Shown piece by piece: positions 25,519 to 33,699 of a DNA stretch of 45,161 bases. Below the pieces are notes generated by a model, which worked only from the letters and a program-made list of their open reading frames with translations, ran no database searches and was not told where the DNA came from. Source of the DNA: CALXQW01 sp031553045 (GTDB lineage: Bacteria > Verrucomicrobiota > Verrucomicrobiia > Opitutales > Intestinicryptomonadaceae); NCBI GenBank assembly GCA_031553045.1, contig JAVBLZ010000003.1, forward strand, positions 1-45,161. Direction: 5' to 3'. Numbering within the stretch: position 1 is the first letter of the stretch; every line of letters begins with the position of its first letter. Made by a program: the position numbers and the translations under genes.

Positions 25519-27288
25519 TTATAAATCAAAGCTTAGCTCATCCGGCCATTCTCTATCGTGCCCGTCGGCGGGGCATTTTTTGCAGGCGTCTAGGAGCATG
25601 TTTTTTTCAAGAATCAATATATCCCTCTTGCAGTCAAGATTGTTGAAAATTTTCCAGAGCATAAGCGAGGTGTTTTTCACATCTATATTGTCGTCAAAGA
25701 CGGCTATAAATTTGCAGGAATTTATGAGGTTCTGAATCAGGCTCAGCTTACGTAAAATGTCAGCCCCGCATCTGGAGTTTTTGGATAATGAAATTGCGCA
25801 AAAAGCGCCGTCAAAAAATTCAACATCCCTTACAAACTCTAAGTTTTCAGAAATTTCCGCACGCAGTTTTTCAGGCTCAAAACCCGTATAGGAGTACGTT
25901 TTGCGCTCGGGCTCACCGTCCAGCTTTTGCGTCAAATCTATTGCCATTTTTGACCCGTAAAGCGGCTGGGGCGCAGAGTGGTCCAAAACATCCAAGACGC
26001 CAGTAGAAAAAATAATATCTCTTGAAAAATCCAAACGTTCTTTGAGGAGTTTTGCCACAGATTTCAAGTCCGAAGGATTTTGGTCTTCATCTAAAACAAT
26101 CAGGCTTTTGCAGAAACTCATCTGCCCCTGTCCCCATAATCCGCTTGCCAACTTCTGAAAATGCGCAGGGTACTCTTTCAAAATTGATACGATGGCGTTG
26201 TTGTGAAACACGCCTTCCCAAGGCAGAAAATAATCTTTAACTTCAGGCATTACAGATTGCAGCATGGGTAAAAAAATACGCTCTGTGGCCTTTGCCAGAA
26301 AACAATCTTCCATGGGCGGTGGGCCCACAAGCGTTGCGCAGTAAATGGGCGACGCCTTTCTGGTAATGCAAGTAACATGAAAAACAGGATACATGTCCGC
26401 CAAAGAATAATAGCCCGTGTGGTCTCCAAAAGGGCCTTCCAATCGCAATTCGTCCGGATCAACATAGCCTTCTAAAACAAATTCCGCATTAGCCGGGACT
26501 TCCAAATCTATGGTTTTGCATTTGACGGTTTTAATGCCGGATTTCTTAAAAAAACCCGCCAACAAAAGCTCATCTATGCCTCTTGGCAAAGGGGCGGTTG
26601 CCGAGTATATAACCTCAGGCTCTGCGCCTATTGCAACGGCTACGGGCATGCGCATTTTTGCTTTTTTATACTGATGAAAAAAATGTGCGCCGTCTTTATG
26701 AATATGCCAGTGCATACCCGTTGTGTTTTTATCAAAAATTTGAAGCCTATACATGCCCAGATTCTGAGGCCCGCCTTCCAGTGGCTTTGTGAACACCAAA
26801 GGCAATGTAACAAACCTGCCGGCGTCTTTGGGCCAGCATTTGAGCACGGGGATTTTTGTGAGGTCAACGGCGTCTCCCATTTCCACAACCTCTTGGCAGG
26901 GGGCGCATTTGCCTTTGTATTTAGAGGGCGCAATTTTTATCAGAGGCAGGATTTTCTTTGCCAGATTGAAAAATTCCGAAAAAGATTTTGGAGCGGCGGT
27001 CTTCATCAAAGAGGCGATTTCGTCGCCGGCAGAGGCTATATTTGCGACATTCAGCGCCATAGCCATCCTCTTGTCGCTGCCAAAAATATTTGTCGCAACG
27101 GGGTAGGCGCTTGCCTTGACATTCCTGAAAACCAGAGCTTTCCCGCCGCCTTCAGATTTTGATTCCGCATCTGTAATTTTGCTGATTTCAATTTCAGAAT
27201 CTATGGGCGTGTCTATAAATTTGATTTCATTTGCCGCCTCAAGAGAGGCTAAAAATTTTTGCAAACCGCTTTTCACTTTGCACCCCAT
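25519..27288 (-). CDS. ubiD: UbiD-family prenylated-FMN decarboxylase (menaquinone pathway)
   Basis: A 589-residue UbiD-family enzyme, longer than the roughly 490-residue E. coli protein. The start FLASLEAANEIKFID with ISKITDAE mirrors UbiD, as do the NIFGSDKRMAMAL block and the later EGPFGDHTGYYS region. With the neighbouring mqn genes it is best read as the late futalosine-pathway decarboxylase (called MqnL in some schemes), which removes the carboxylate from prenylated 1,4-dihydroxy-6-naphthoate. It needs the prenyl-FMN made by UbiX. The ATG at 27288 overlaps the ubiX stop by 16 bases, so the two are translationally coupled. Confidence 0.88.
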   Translation of the reverse strand: MGCKVKSGLQKFLASLEAANEIKFIDTPIDSEIEISKITDAESKSEGGGKALVFRNVKASAYPVATNIFGSDKRMAMALNVANIASAGDEIASLMKTAAPKSFSEFFNLAKKILPLIKIAPSKYKGKCAPCQEVVEMGDAVDLTKIPVLKCWPKDAGRFVTLPLVFTKPLEGGPQNLGMYRLQIFDKNTTGMHWHIHKDGAHFFHQYKKAKMRMPVAVAIGAEPEVIYSATAPLPRGIDELLLAGFFKKSGIKTVKCKTIDLEVPANAEFVLEGYVDPDELRLEGPFGDHTGYYSLADMYPVFHVTCITRKASPIYCATLVGPPPMEDCFLAKATERIFLPMLQSVMPEVKDYFLPWEGVFHNNAIVSILKEYPAHFQKLASGLWGQGQMSFCKSLIVLDEDQNPSDLKSVAKLLKERLDFSRDIIFSTGVLDVLDHSAPQPLYGSKMAIDLTQKLDGEPERKTYSYTGFEPEKLRAEISENLEFVRDVEFFDGAFCAISLSKNSRCGADILRKLSLIQNLINSCKFIAVFDDNIDVKNTSLMLWKIFNNLDCKRDILILEKNMLLDACKKCPADGHDREWPDELSFDL

Positions 27289-27854
27289 TCTTCAAGAATA
27301 TTATTTTTAACGCCCATTGCCGATATGATTCTTGCGCTGATAAAGTCTAGCATGTCTTGCAGTGTTTTTGTCTTGTTTTGGTAAAATGCGGGCGTGGGCG
27401 GAAGCATGATTGCGCCTGCTTCCACAAGAGACGCCATGTTTTTGATATGCGTAAGCGCAAGCGGAGTTTCACGGGGGACTATGACAAGCTTGCGCCTTTC
27501 TTTTAGCGCAACTTCCGCCGCCCTGCATAGTAGATTGTCAGCAATGCCGTTTGCAAGCTTTCCCAAAGTTTTCATTGAGCAGGGCGCAACCGCCATAGCG
27601 TCAAAAATGAACGAGCCGCTTGCCATTGGCGCATAAAAATCGTCATTTGAAAACAGTTTCAAATTCTGCAAATTTGAATTTGGCAAGAGCTTTAAGATGT
27701 CATCAGAGCCAAGCTCATCTTTCATTATCAGCTTGGCGGAATCTGTGAGCGTGCAAAAAACTTCACAGTCTAAAAGGAGCAAATGTTTTAGCAACTCTAC
27801 GCCGTAAATTGCGCCCGATGCCCCGCTTATTCCCACTACAATTTTCTTTTTCAT
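27273..27854 (-). CDS. ubiX: UbiX-type flavin prenyltransferase
   Basis: A 193-residue flavoprotein when started at ATG 27854 (MKKKIVVGISGASG), the canonical UbiX start with GISGASG at 8-14; the frame extends upstream only into the mqnP region. LVIVPRETPL and the AGAIMLPPTPAFY block are typical. UbiX attaches dimethylallyl to FMN, giving the prenyl-FMN cofactor needed by UbiD. It begins two bases after mqnP ends and overlaps ubiD, so mqnP-ubiX-ubiD form one operon. Confidence 0.93.
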   Translation of the reverse strand: MKKKIVVGISGASGAIYGVELLKHLLLLDCEVFCTLTDSAKLIMKDELGSDDILKLLPNSNLQNLKLFSNDDFYAPMASGSFIFDAMAVAPCSMKTLGKLANGIADNLLCRAAEVALKERRKLVIVPRETPLALTHIKNMASLVEAGAIMLPPTPAFYQNKTKTLQDMLDFISARIISAMGVKNNILEEWGAK

Positions 27855-27856
27855 CG

Positions 27857-28720
27857 TCAAATAAAAGTGTCTCCAAGAATTCCGACCAAGACCAAGGCGG
27901 ATATTGAAACATTCATATAGAAAAAAACCAAGCCTATCTTTTTTAGACCGTAAAATTTCATCACGCAAAGCCCGCAAAGATAAAGAAATGCGATTATCCC
28001 AACGCATACGGTATAAACTAAGTCTAAATCAAATTCTTTTTTTACACCCAAAAGAAAAATTACGCTGCATAAAAAACAGATTGCCGCCAATCTTGAGGCA
28101 AATTTTAGACCAAATTTTGAGGGGATTGAAAAGAGTTTGTGCTCTTTATCGAAGTCAATATCCTGCATTGAATAAAACAGGTCGAAAGCGCAGATTTGCG
28201 TCATGCTTGCCAGCGCTAAAAATACTATTCCCATGTTTACGCCGCCCGTGATTGCAACCCATGCGCCCAACGGCGCAAGCGCTATTGCCATCCCTAAAAC
28301 CAGATGTGCGCTTGCGGTAAAACGCTTTGTGTAAGAGTAGAAAAATATCCAAGCAAGTGCGGGAAACGCCAATACGAAACACAAAAAGCTTAACATATAA
28401 GCCGCCGCAAAAAATATTGCGGAAGATAAAATTACAAAAATGAGTGCGGCATTTTTTGAAATTTCGCCGGAAGTTATGGGTCTATTTTTTGTGCGAGGAT
28501 TTTTTGCGTCGAATGTTGCGTCAACTATTCTATTAAAGCCCATCGCCGCAGAGCGTGCTGCGGTAAAAGCCACTACGATAAAAAAAATCTGCAAGGCGTT
28601 TATGCCGTAATTTTCTCTATATGCAAGTATGACCGCACTCAGCGCAAAGGGCAGCGCAAAAAGCGTATGACCAAGCTTAATCATTTCGGCATAGGTGAGG
28701 GCTGTTTTGAATAATATCAC
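27857..28720 (-). CDS. mqnP: UbiA-family prenyltransferase of menaquinone synthesis
   Basis: About 287 residues with eight or nine membrane helices. The first Asp-rich motif is NRIVDATFD and the second is YSMQDIDFD, together binding Mg-diphosphate. Both are followed by typical UbiA loops (NPRTKNRPI and HKLFSIPSKFG). In this locus it should prenylate 1,4-dihydroxy-6-naphthoate (MqnP). Start is uncertain: GTG 28720 gives the usual short lead before IKLGHTLFALPF, while ATG 28684 starts right at that motif. The longer frame to 28945 overlaps mqnE antisense and is rejected. Confidence 0.88.
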   Translation of the reverse strand: MILFKTALTYAEMIKLGHTLFALPFALSAVILAYRENYGINALQIFFIVVAFTAARSAAMGFNRIVDATFDAKNPRTKNRPITSGEISKNAALIFVILSSAIFFAAAYMLSFLCFVLAFPALAWIFFYSYTKRFTASAHLVLGMAIALAPLGAWVAITGGVNMGIVFLALASMTQICAFDLFYSMQDIDFDKEHKLFSIPSKFGLKFASRLAAICFLCSVIFLLGVKKEFDLDLVYTVCVGIIAFLYLCGLCVMKFYGLKKIGLVFFYMNVSISALVLVGILGDTFI

Positions 28721-28776
28721 TCTGTTTGGATAGTCTTTAATATAAGTTTTTAGTGCAACTAAATTTATTAGAAAAG

Positions 28777-28782
28777 TTGACA
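28777..28782 (+). promoter_or_regulatory. Possible -35 element in the mqnP/mqnE divergent region
   Basis: A perfect TTGACA lies in the roughly 80-120-bp gap between the divergent mqnP and mqnE starts. No convincing -10 hexamer stands at 16-18 bases, so promoter use is uncertain. If used, transcription would begin near 28812 and favour the mqnE start at 28848. Confidence 0.25.
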
Positions 28783-28802
28783 AAAGCTTGGTGTTAGGCA
28801 AG

Positions 28803-29855
28803 ATGTTTTCAATGCTTAATAGGCAAAAAGATTTAGGAATATCTAGAATGTCAAAAAAAGAGGCGCTTGAACTTTTGGCGTCGCCTTCTTGTATGACTGT
28901 GGGTGAGCTTGCCCTGAAAGCCCGCAACCATTTGCATTCAGACAAAGCCTATTACACCATTAACGCCGCAATAACATACTCAAACACTTGCGAGGCGCTT
29001 TGCCCTATATGCTCTTTCGCCCGCAAAGAGGGTCATCAAGAAGCCTATATTATCACGCCGCAAGAAGCCTACAACAAGGCGAAGATATTTTCAGAATCAG
29101 GCGCATTAGAGCTTCACATGATAGGCGGCATGTATTCAAAGCTCCCGTTGGAATATTATGTTGAGCTTATAAAATCTATGCGCAGGGCGGATGCTAAAAT
29201 AAATATCGTGGCATTTACCGTTTCTGAATGCGTATTGATGTCTAGGGTTTCGGGCAAGCCTTTGGAGTATGTGTACAAACTTCTGTTGGAGGCTGGCTTA
29301 AACGCAATACCTGGCGGCGGGGCGGAAATCTTTGAAGAATCTATACGCCAAAAAATTTCTCCCAACAAGCTCAGCGCTCAAGAGTGGCTGGACGCCATGC
29401 GGCAGGCGCATAAGTGCGGCATTAAGACAAATGCGACAATGTTGTACGGCCACATAGAAAGCCATGAAGACGTTGTGAATCACCTATTGATGTTGCGTAA
29501 TTTGCAAGATGAAACTGGCGGCTTCAAAGCCTTTGTGCCATTGCCTTTCCGCAAGGGGGCTAGTGCGGTTGGCTCAAAATCTTCCGGCGTTTATGATTTG
29601 AAAATTTGCGCAATTTCCAGAATTTTGCTTGATAATTTTGAGCATATCAGAGTGCCTATAACCCACTATTCAGATAGGATGGATGAAATCCTCCTGCACT
29701 TTGGCGCAGATGACATAGGCGGTACGCATTGGTCGGAAGAAGTTGCTGTTGCCGCAGGCGCAGTGCCTCAGGACAGGTCTGAAAAATATTTGCTAAACAC
29801 AATAACAAGGGCGGGCTTTAGGCCTGTCAAAACCAATTCAAACTATGCGATATAA
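28803..29855 (+). CDS. mqnE: Aminodeoxyfutalosine synthase (radical SAM)
   Basis: About 350 residues. The radical-SAM cluster cysteines are C63, C67 and C70 (CEALCPIC), followed by SFARKEGHQEAY. LHMIGGMYSKLPLEYY and PGGGAEIF are MqnE hallmarks, and HYSDRMDE with ADDIGGTHWSEE closes the barrel. MqnE joins the MqnA product 3-enolpyruvylbenzoate to SAM-derived adenosyl radical, giving aminodeoxyfutalosine. Start is uncertain: ATG 28803 has AGG just upstream; ATG 28812 and ATG 28848 (AGGA nine bases before) are alternatives, and in-frame TTG and GTG codons also precede. It begins the mqnEACDB operon and overlaps mqnA by 11 bases. Confidence 0.92.
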   Translation: MFSMLNRQKDLGISRMSKKEALELLASPSCMTVGELALKARNHLHSDKAYYTINAAITYSNTCEALCPICSFARKEGHQEAYIITPQEAYNKAKIFSESGALELHMIGGMYSKLPLEYYVELIKSMRRADAKINIVAFTVSECVLMSRVSGKPLEYVYKLLLEAGLNAIPGGGAEIFEESIRQKISPNKLSAQEWLDAMRQAHKCGIKTNATMLYGHIESHEDVVNHLLMLRNLQDETGGFKAFVPLPFRKGASAVGSKSSGVYDLKICAISRILLDNFEHIRVPITHYSDRMDEILLHFGADDIGGTHWSEEVAVAAGAVPQDRSEKYLLNTITRAGFRPVKTNSNYAI

Positions 29856-30606
29856 AATTGGAAGAGTATCTTACATAAACAGCCTGCCCTTATTTTGTGC
29901 AGACTTTCCCTTTGATTGCGAAATCATCAAGGGGTATCCTGAATTTCTAAATTCTCTTTGCGCAAAAGGGCAGTTGGACATCAGTTTAATTTCTCTTTGG
30001 AGTTACGGCTCTATCAAAGAAAATTATGAAATTTTGCCCAACTTTTGCATAGCCTCAGACGGTGCGGTCAAGAGCGTCTTGCTTTACTCAAATTACTCCA
30101 TAGAAAATTTGAAGGGCAAAAAGATTTATCTTACCGGAGAGTCTAAGTCTTCTGTGGACGCCTTCAAAGCATATTGTCTTGAAAAGTTCAGCTTCAATCC
30201 TGAAGACTGCAGGGTGAGAGATATTGCCGAAGCCGAGGCGGTATTTTTGATAGGCAATCCGGCGTTGGCTTTCAACGGGGCGCAGTACAAATTCAAATAT
30301 GATTTTGGGGTGCTTTGGAAGGAGCATTTTGGTCTGCCAATAGTATATTCCGTGGCGGTGGTTAAGAAGGAGATTTTTGCGTCGGTAAAGGATGCGCTCA
30401 TGCAGACTTTTTCAGAATCTCTCAAAAGTTTTTCCGAAAATAAGGAAAAATTTTGCGCTTTGAGCACGCAAGATTTTGAAGATTTATCTATGTCTCCCGA
30501 TGCCGTTAGAGAATATTTTGAATCGTTGATTTTTGAGCTTGATGCGGAAGTTTTCAAAAAATCTTTGGAGCTTGCAAAAAAATATGGAGCTTTTGGACAA
30601 AGTTAA
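29845..30606 (+). CDS. mqnA: Chorismate dehydratase
   Basis: A 253-residue periplasmic-binding-protein-like enzyme. The start IGRVSYINSLPLF, the GYPEFLNSLCAKGQLDISLIS block and the later SSVDAFKAY segment follow MqnA. It dehydrates chorismate to 3-enolpyruvylbenzoate, the entry step of the futalosine route. ATG 29845 overlaps the mqnE stop, and mqnC begins inside its last 23 bases, so translation is coupled on both sides. Confidence 0.92.
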   Translation: MRYKIGRVSYINSLPLFCADFPFDCEIIKGYPEFLNSLCAKGQLDISLISLWSYGSIKENYEILPNFCIASDGAVKSVLLYSNYSIENLKGKKIYLTGESKSSVDAFKAYCLEKFSFNPEDCRVRDIAEAEAVFLIGNPALAFNGAQYKFKYDFGVLWKEHFGLPIVYSVAVVKKEIFASVKDALMQTFSESLKSFSENKEKFCALSTQDFEDLSMSPDAVREYFESLIFELDAEVFKKSLELAKKYGAFGQS

Positions 30607-31630
30607 GAGTGGTCAAAGAATCAGCCAAGAGGAAGCTCTCAAAATTTATGATGAGGGCTTTTACGCCCTTGCAAAAGGCGCTGTGATGCGCAAGGAATTT
30701 TTTGGTTTGGATAAATCTGCGGGCTACATAGTCAACAGGATGATAAATTATTCAAATATCTGCTCTGCAAGATGTAAATTTTGTGCGTATCACGCCAAGG
30801 CGGGTACTGTTGCGCCGTTCAAACTGGATGATGAGCGTATCTTAAAAATCGTTGAAGAATCCGTGGGCATGGGTGCACTTCAAATAATGTTGCAGGGCGG
30901 TCTAGACCCAATGTTCACGCTTGATTGGGCAAGCGGGTTGCTTTCCAAAATACGCAAAAAATTTCCGTCTTTGGGGCTGCACGCATTTTCTCCTTCGGAG
31001 CTTGTGCATTTTGCGCATGGCGCAGGTGTCTCTATTTATGAGGCTTTGCGGCTTCTGAAAGAATCCGGCTTAAGTTCTATGCCGGGGGCGGCAGACTTGC
31101 TTATAGATGAATTCAGAGAAAAATATTGCGCAGGAAAATGTACGGTTGCTGAGTGGAAAGAAGTCATGCGCTCTTTGGCGAATCTGGGTTTGCGCTCCAG
31201 CGCAACTATGACATTTGGCATGGGTGAAACCCTGCAAGACAGGCTCAAACATCTGCAAGTTGTCAGGGATGTTCAAGATGAAACAAAGGTCTTTGACGCC
31301 TTTATAGCGTGGCCGCTTGCGCCTGAAAATACTGAGCTTGCGCATATAGAGCGCACGGGCTCTGTCGAATTTTTGAAAACTCTGGCGCTTGCCAGAATCT
31401 TTTTGGACAATATTAAAAACATCCAGTCCGGCTGGCTTACGGAGGGGCTCAAAATTGCGCAGATAGCTTTGCAAATGGGCGCAAATGACGTCGGCGGAAT
31501 ATTGATGGATGAAATGGTGGTGAAGGCGGCTGGTATCGAAAACACCGCAAGCGCTTCAGATATGGAAAGGTCGATATCGGCTGCGGGCTTTACTCCATAT
31601 CTCAGAGATAACTTTTATAATTTAGTATGA
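30584..31630 (+). CDS. mqnC: Cyclic dehypoxanthine futalosine synthase (radical SAM)
   Basis: A 348-residue radical-SAM enzyme from ATG 30584 (MELLDKVKSGQRIS); the frame is open upstream inside mqnA, but that would add a tail unlike the family. Cluster cysteines are C60, C64 and C67 (CSARCKFC). MLQGGLDP, HAFSPSE, PGAADLL and ATMTFGMGE are typical MqnC blocks. It cyclises dehypoxanthine futalosine, building the naphthoate ring system. It is related to MqnE, and the two genes may descend from one ancestor. Its TGA overlaps the mqnD ATG as ATGA. Confidence 0.93.
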   Translation: MELLDKVKSGQRISQEEALKIYDEGFYALAKGAVMRKEFFGLDKSAGYIVNRMINYSNICSARCKFCAYHAKAGTVAPFKLDDERILKIVEESVGMGALQIMLQGGLDPMFTLDWASGLLSKIRKKFPSLGLHAFSPSELVHFAHGAGVSIYEALRLLKESGLSSMPGAADLLIDEFREKYCAGKCTVAEWKEVMRSLANLGLRSSATMTFGMGETLQDRLKHLQVVRDVQDETKVFDAFIAWPLAPENTELAHIERTGSVEFLKTLALARIFLDNIKNIQSGWLTEGLKIAQIALQMGANDVGGILMDEMVVKAAGIENTASASDMERSISAAGFTPYLRDNFYNLV

Positions 31631-32433
31631 AAACTTTAGATTTTGCAATAACACCCTGTCCCAATGACATATTCTCATATTTCTATTGGATGAAGGAAAA
31701 TGACAAAAGCAGAGGTGAATCTGCGCCATTCAAATTTTCTTTTTTGGATATTGAAGATTTGAATAGGGCCGCAGCCAAAGGTAAATTTGCCGTAACAAAA
31801 CTTTCGTTTCCGGCGTATTTACGCAACAAAGATAAATATGAAATTTTGTCGGCGGGCGCCGCTTTGGGGATTGGTACAGGCCCGGTATTAATAGGCGTAA
31901 ATAAAAAAACATTTTTTGAAAAACTTAAAAATTCCGAACTGCCGCCAAAAATTCTAGTGCCGGGGTTGCGCACTACGGCGACTATGCTTTTAAAATTTTT
32001 CTTGAATGGGAAAAACGCCCAAATACGCAGCGTAAATTTCAGGAAAATTATTGAGCTTATCAAAAAAGGAGAGGCTGAGTTTGGTGTGGTTATACATGAG
32101 GGCAGGTTTGTCTATGAAGATTCCTCTTTAGATTTGGTTACAGATTTGGGAGAGTATTGGACATGGAAAACGTCTTTACCCGTCCCATTGGGCTGCATTT
32201 GCGTACGCAAAGATTGTCTGGAATTTAAGAGTGAAATTGAAGAACTCATACGTAAATCTTTGCGATATGCGTTTGACAATGAGCCTAAGACGCTGCCCAC
32301 AGTAAGAGATTACGCCCAATATCTTGAGGAGGATGTGCTCAAAAAACACATACACTCTTTTGTCAACGACTATTCTTTTGACTGCTCGGGCGTGTTGTCG
32401 GAAATTTTAAAATACATAGAATTTTCAAAATAA
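31627..32433 (+). CDS. mqnD: 1,4-dihydroxy-6-naphthoate synthase
   Basis: A 268-residue MqnD. The N-terminus FAITPCPNDIFSYFYW has the family's PCPND motif. DIEDLNRAAAKGKFAVTKLSFPAY and GIGTGPVL shape the substrate pocket, and the C-terminal half with SLPVPLGCICV is typical. It splits cyclic dehypoxanthine futalosine into 1,4-dihydroxy-6-naphthoate, which MqnP then prenylates. It overlaps mqnC by four bases and ends one base before mqnB. Confidence 0.93.
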   Translation: MKTLDFAITPCPNDIFSYFYWMKENDKSRGESAPFKFSFLDIEDLNRAAAKGKFAVTKLSFPAYLRNKDKYEILSAGAALGIGTGPVLIGVNKKTFFEKLKNSELPPKILVPGLRTTATMLLKFFLNGKNAQIRSVNFRKIIELIKKGEAEFGVVIHEGRFVYEDSSLDLVTDLGEYWTWKTSLPVPLGCICVRKDCLEFKSEIEELIRKSLRYAFDNEPKTLPTVRDYAQYLEEDVLKKHIHSFVNDYSFDCSGVLSEILKYIEFSK

Positions 32434-32434
32434 A

Positions 32435-33013
32435 ATGCCCTACAAAAAAGCGATATTTTTTGCATACCTCATAGAGGCGGAAGAAGTCATAAAAAACTTC
32501 GGCTTTGAGATTGTACAAGATGCGCCATTTAAGGTTTATGGAAATTCCAACGGTGTGATATTGGCTCTGAGCGGCATAGGTCAATTAAATGCGGCAAATT
32601 GTTTCTGGCATACGCTTTCTAAATTCCCCTTTCTTGAGGCTTTGAACGTGGGCGCTGCGGGCTCTCTTAAAGAGGATTTCAGCCTTGGGGAGATTCTTGA
32701 GATTGAAAGCGTGCGCTCTTTAGACATCTATTTTAAAAAAGTTTTTTCTCTTGAAACTGAGGGGAAGTTTAATCGGGCGTCTTTGCTTACTGCTTATGAG
32801 CCCGTAAAAGATTTTGATTTACGCAAAAAATACGCAAGCCTTGCGGATGTCGTGGATATGGAGGCTGCGGGGTTTTGTGCTGCGGCAAAAATCAATAATA
32901 CGCCCATAAAAGTTTTAAAATTTATGAGCGACTTTTCCGCAGAATGCGACATACCTCAAAATATAATTAAGGTGCGAAAAGTTTTGAACGCACATTCAGA
33001 TATTTTTAAATGA
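32435..33013 (+). CDS. mqnB: Futalosine hydrolase (nucleosidase)
   Basis: A 192-residue MTAN-like nucleosidase. The catalytic region is present: FFAYLIEAEEV near the start with a candidate acid at E14 or E16, GIGQLNAA, NVGAAGSL, VDMEAAG at 140-146 and the proton donor in MSDFSA (D166). MqnB releases hypoxanthine from futalosine, or adenine if it takes aminodeoxyfutalosine directly. No aminodeoxyfutalosine deaminase is in the window, which slightly favours the direct route, but the gene could lie elsewhere. At 192 residues it is shorter than usual (about 220-230). Its TGA overlaps the next ATG as ATGA. Confidence 0.85.
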   Translation: MPYKKAIFFAYLIEAEEVIKNFGFEIVQDAPFKVYGNSNGVILALSGIGQLNAANCFWHTLSKFPFLEALNVGAAGSLKEDFSLGEILEIESVRSLDIYFKKVFSLETEGKFNRASLLTAYEPVKDFDLRKKYASLADVVDMEAAGFCAAAKINNTPIKVLKFMSDFSAECDIPQNIIKVRKVLNAHSDIFK

Positions 33014-33699
33014 AAAGACGTATAAGGAAACATCTCGGCAAATTTATATTCAGCCTGCTTTTTATTGTGGCGGGCCTGATATTTTGGACTTATTGTCTGT
33101 GGGAAAATGAAATCACCGTCATCATTGCCGACTTTGGCGTGTATCTAAAAAACAGCACTCAGATTGTCGGCAAAGTGCCCGTTTATGCCTACCCGATAGT
33201 GGTGTTTTTTCTGCCTTTATTTTTCTTGCCCGTAACGCCCGTGTTTTTTCTGGCAGGGCAAAAAATTGCCAACGGCGACGCCACTTTTTTAGAGATGTAT
33301 CTTGCCTGCGGCATAGGGCTTACGCTCAACATAATTGTGTCATATTTTATAGGCGGGAAATTTGAAAATTACGTGGACAAACTCTTGCGTAAAAAAAATA
33401 TAGATGTGCGTAATTTTTCAAAAGACAACGAGACGGAACTTATCACTCTTGTCCGATTGATTCCGGGCAACCCTTTGACTGTTCAAAATTATCTCTTGGG
33501 TTTTCTGCGTGTAGATTTTGTGAAGTATTGCATATTTTCATTTCTCATACAATACCCCACGTTGTGGGTCTATATTTACTTTGGCGAGAATATGTTTGGC
33601 GGGAATGTTAGCGGTACAATCACCGCAATTAGCCTGTTGATTGTGATTTCTTTGCTGGTGAGAATTTTTTACAAAAGATACAATTCTAAAAAACGCTAG
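33010..33699 (+). CDS. VTT-domain (TVP38/DedA-like) membrane protein
   Basis: A 229-residue inner-membrane protein with about five hydrophobic segments. The VTT core is visible: FFLPLFFLPVTPVFFLAG, then GIGLTLNIIVSYFIGGKF, and RLIPGNPLTVQNYLLG, where the family's R-x-x-P loop lies. VTT proteins are tied to lipid scrambling and membrane homeostasis; the substrate here is unknown. It starts inside the mqnB stop (ATGA) and its TAG overlaps the xseA GTG by one base. Its place at the end of the menaquinone operon may be incidental or may reflect a membrane-linked need. Confidence 0.8.
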   Translation: MKRRIRKHLGKFIFSLLFIVAGLIFWTYCLWENEITVIIADFGVYLKNSTQIVGKVPVYAYPIVVFFLPLFFLPVTPVFFLAGQKIANGDATFLEMYLACGIGLTLNIIVSYFIGGKFENYVDKLLRKKNIDVRNFSKDNETELITLVRLIPGNPLTVQNYLLGFLRVDFVKYCIFSFLIQYPTLWVYIYFGENMFGGNVSGTITAISLLIVISLLVRIFYKRYNSKKR

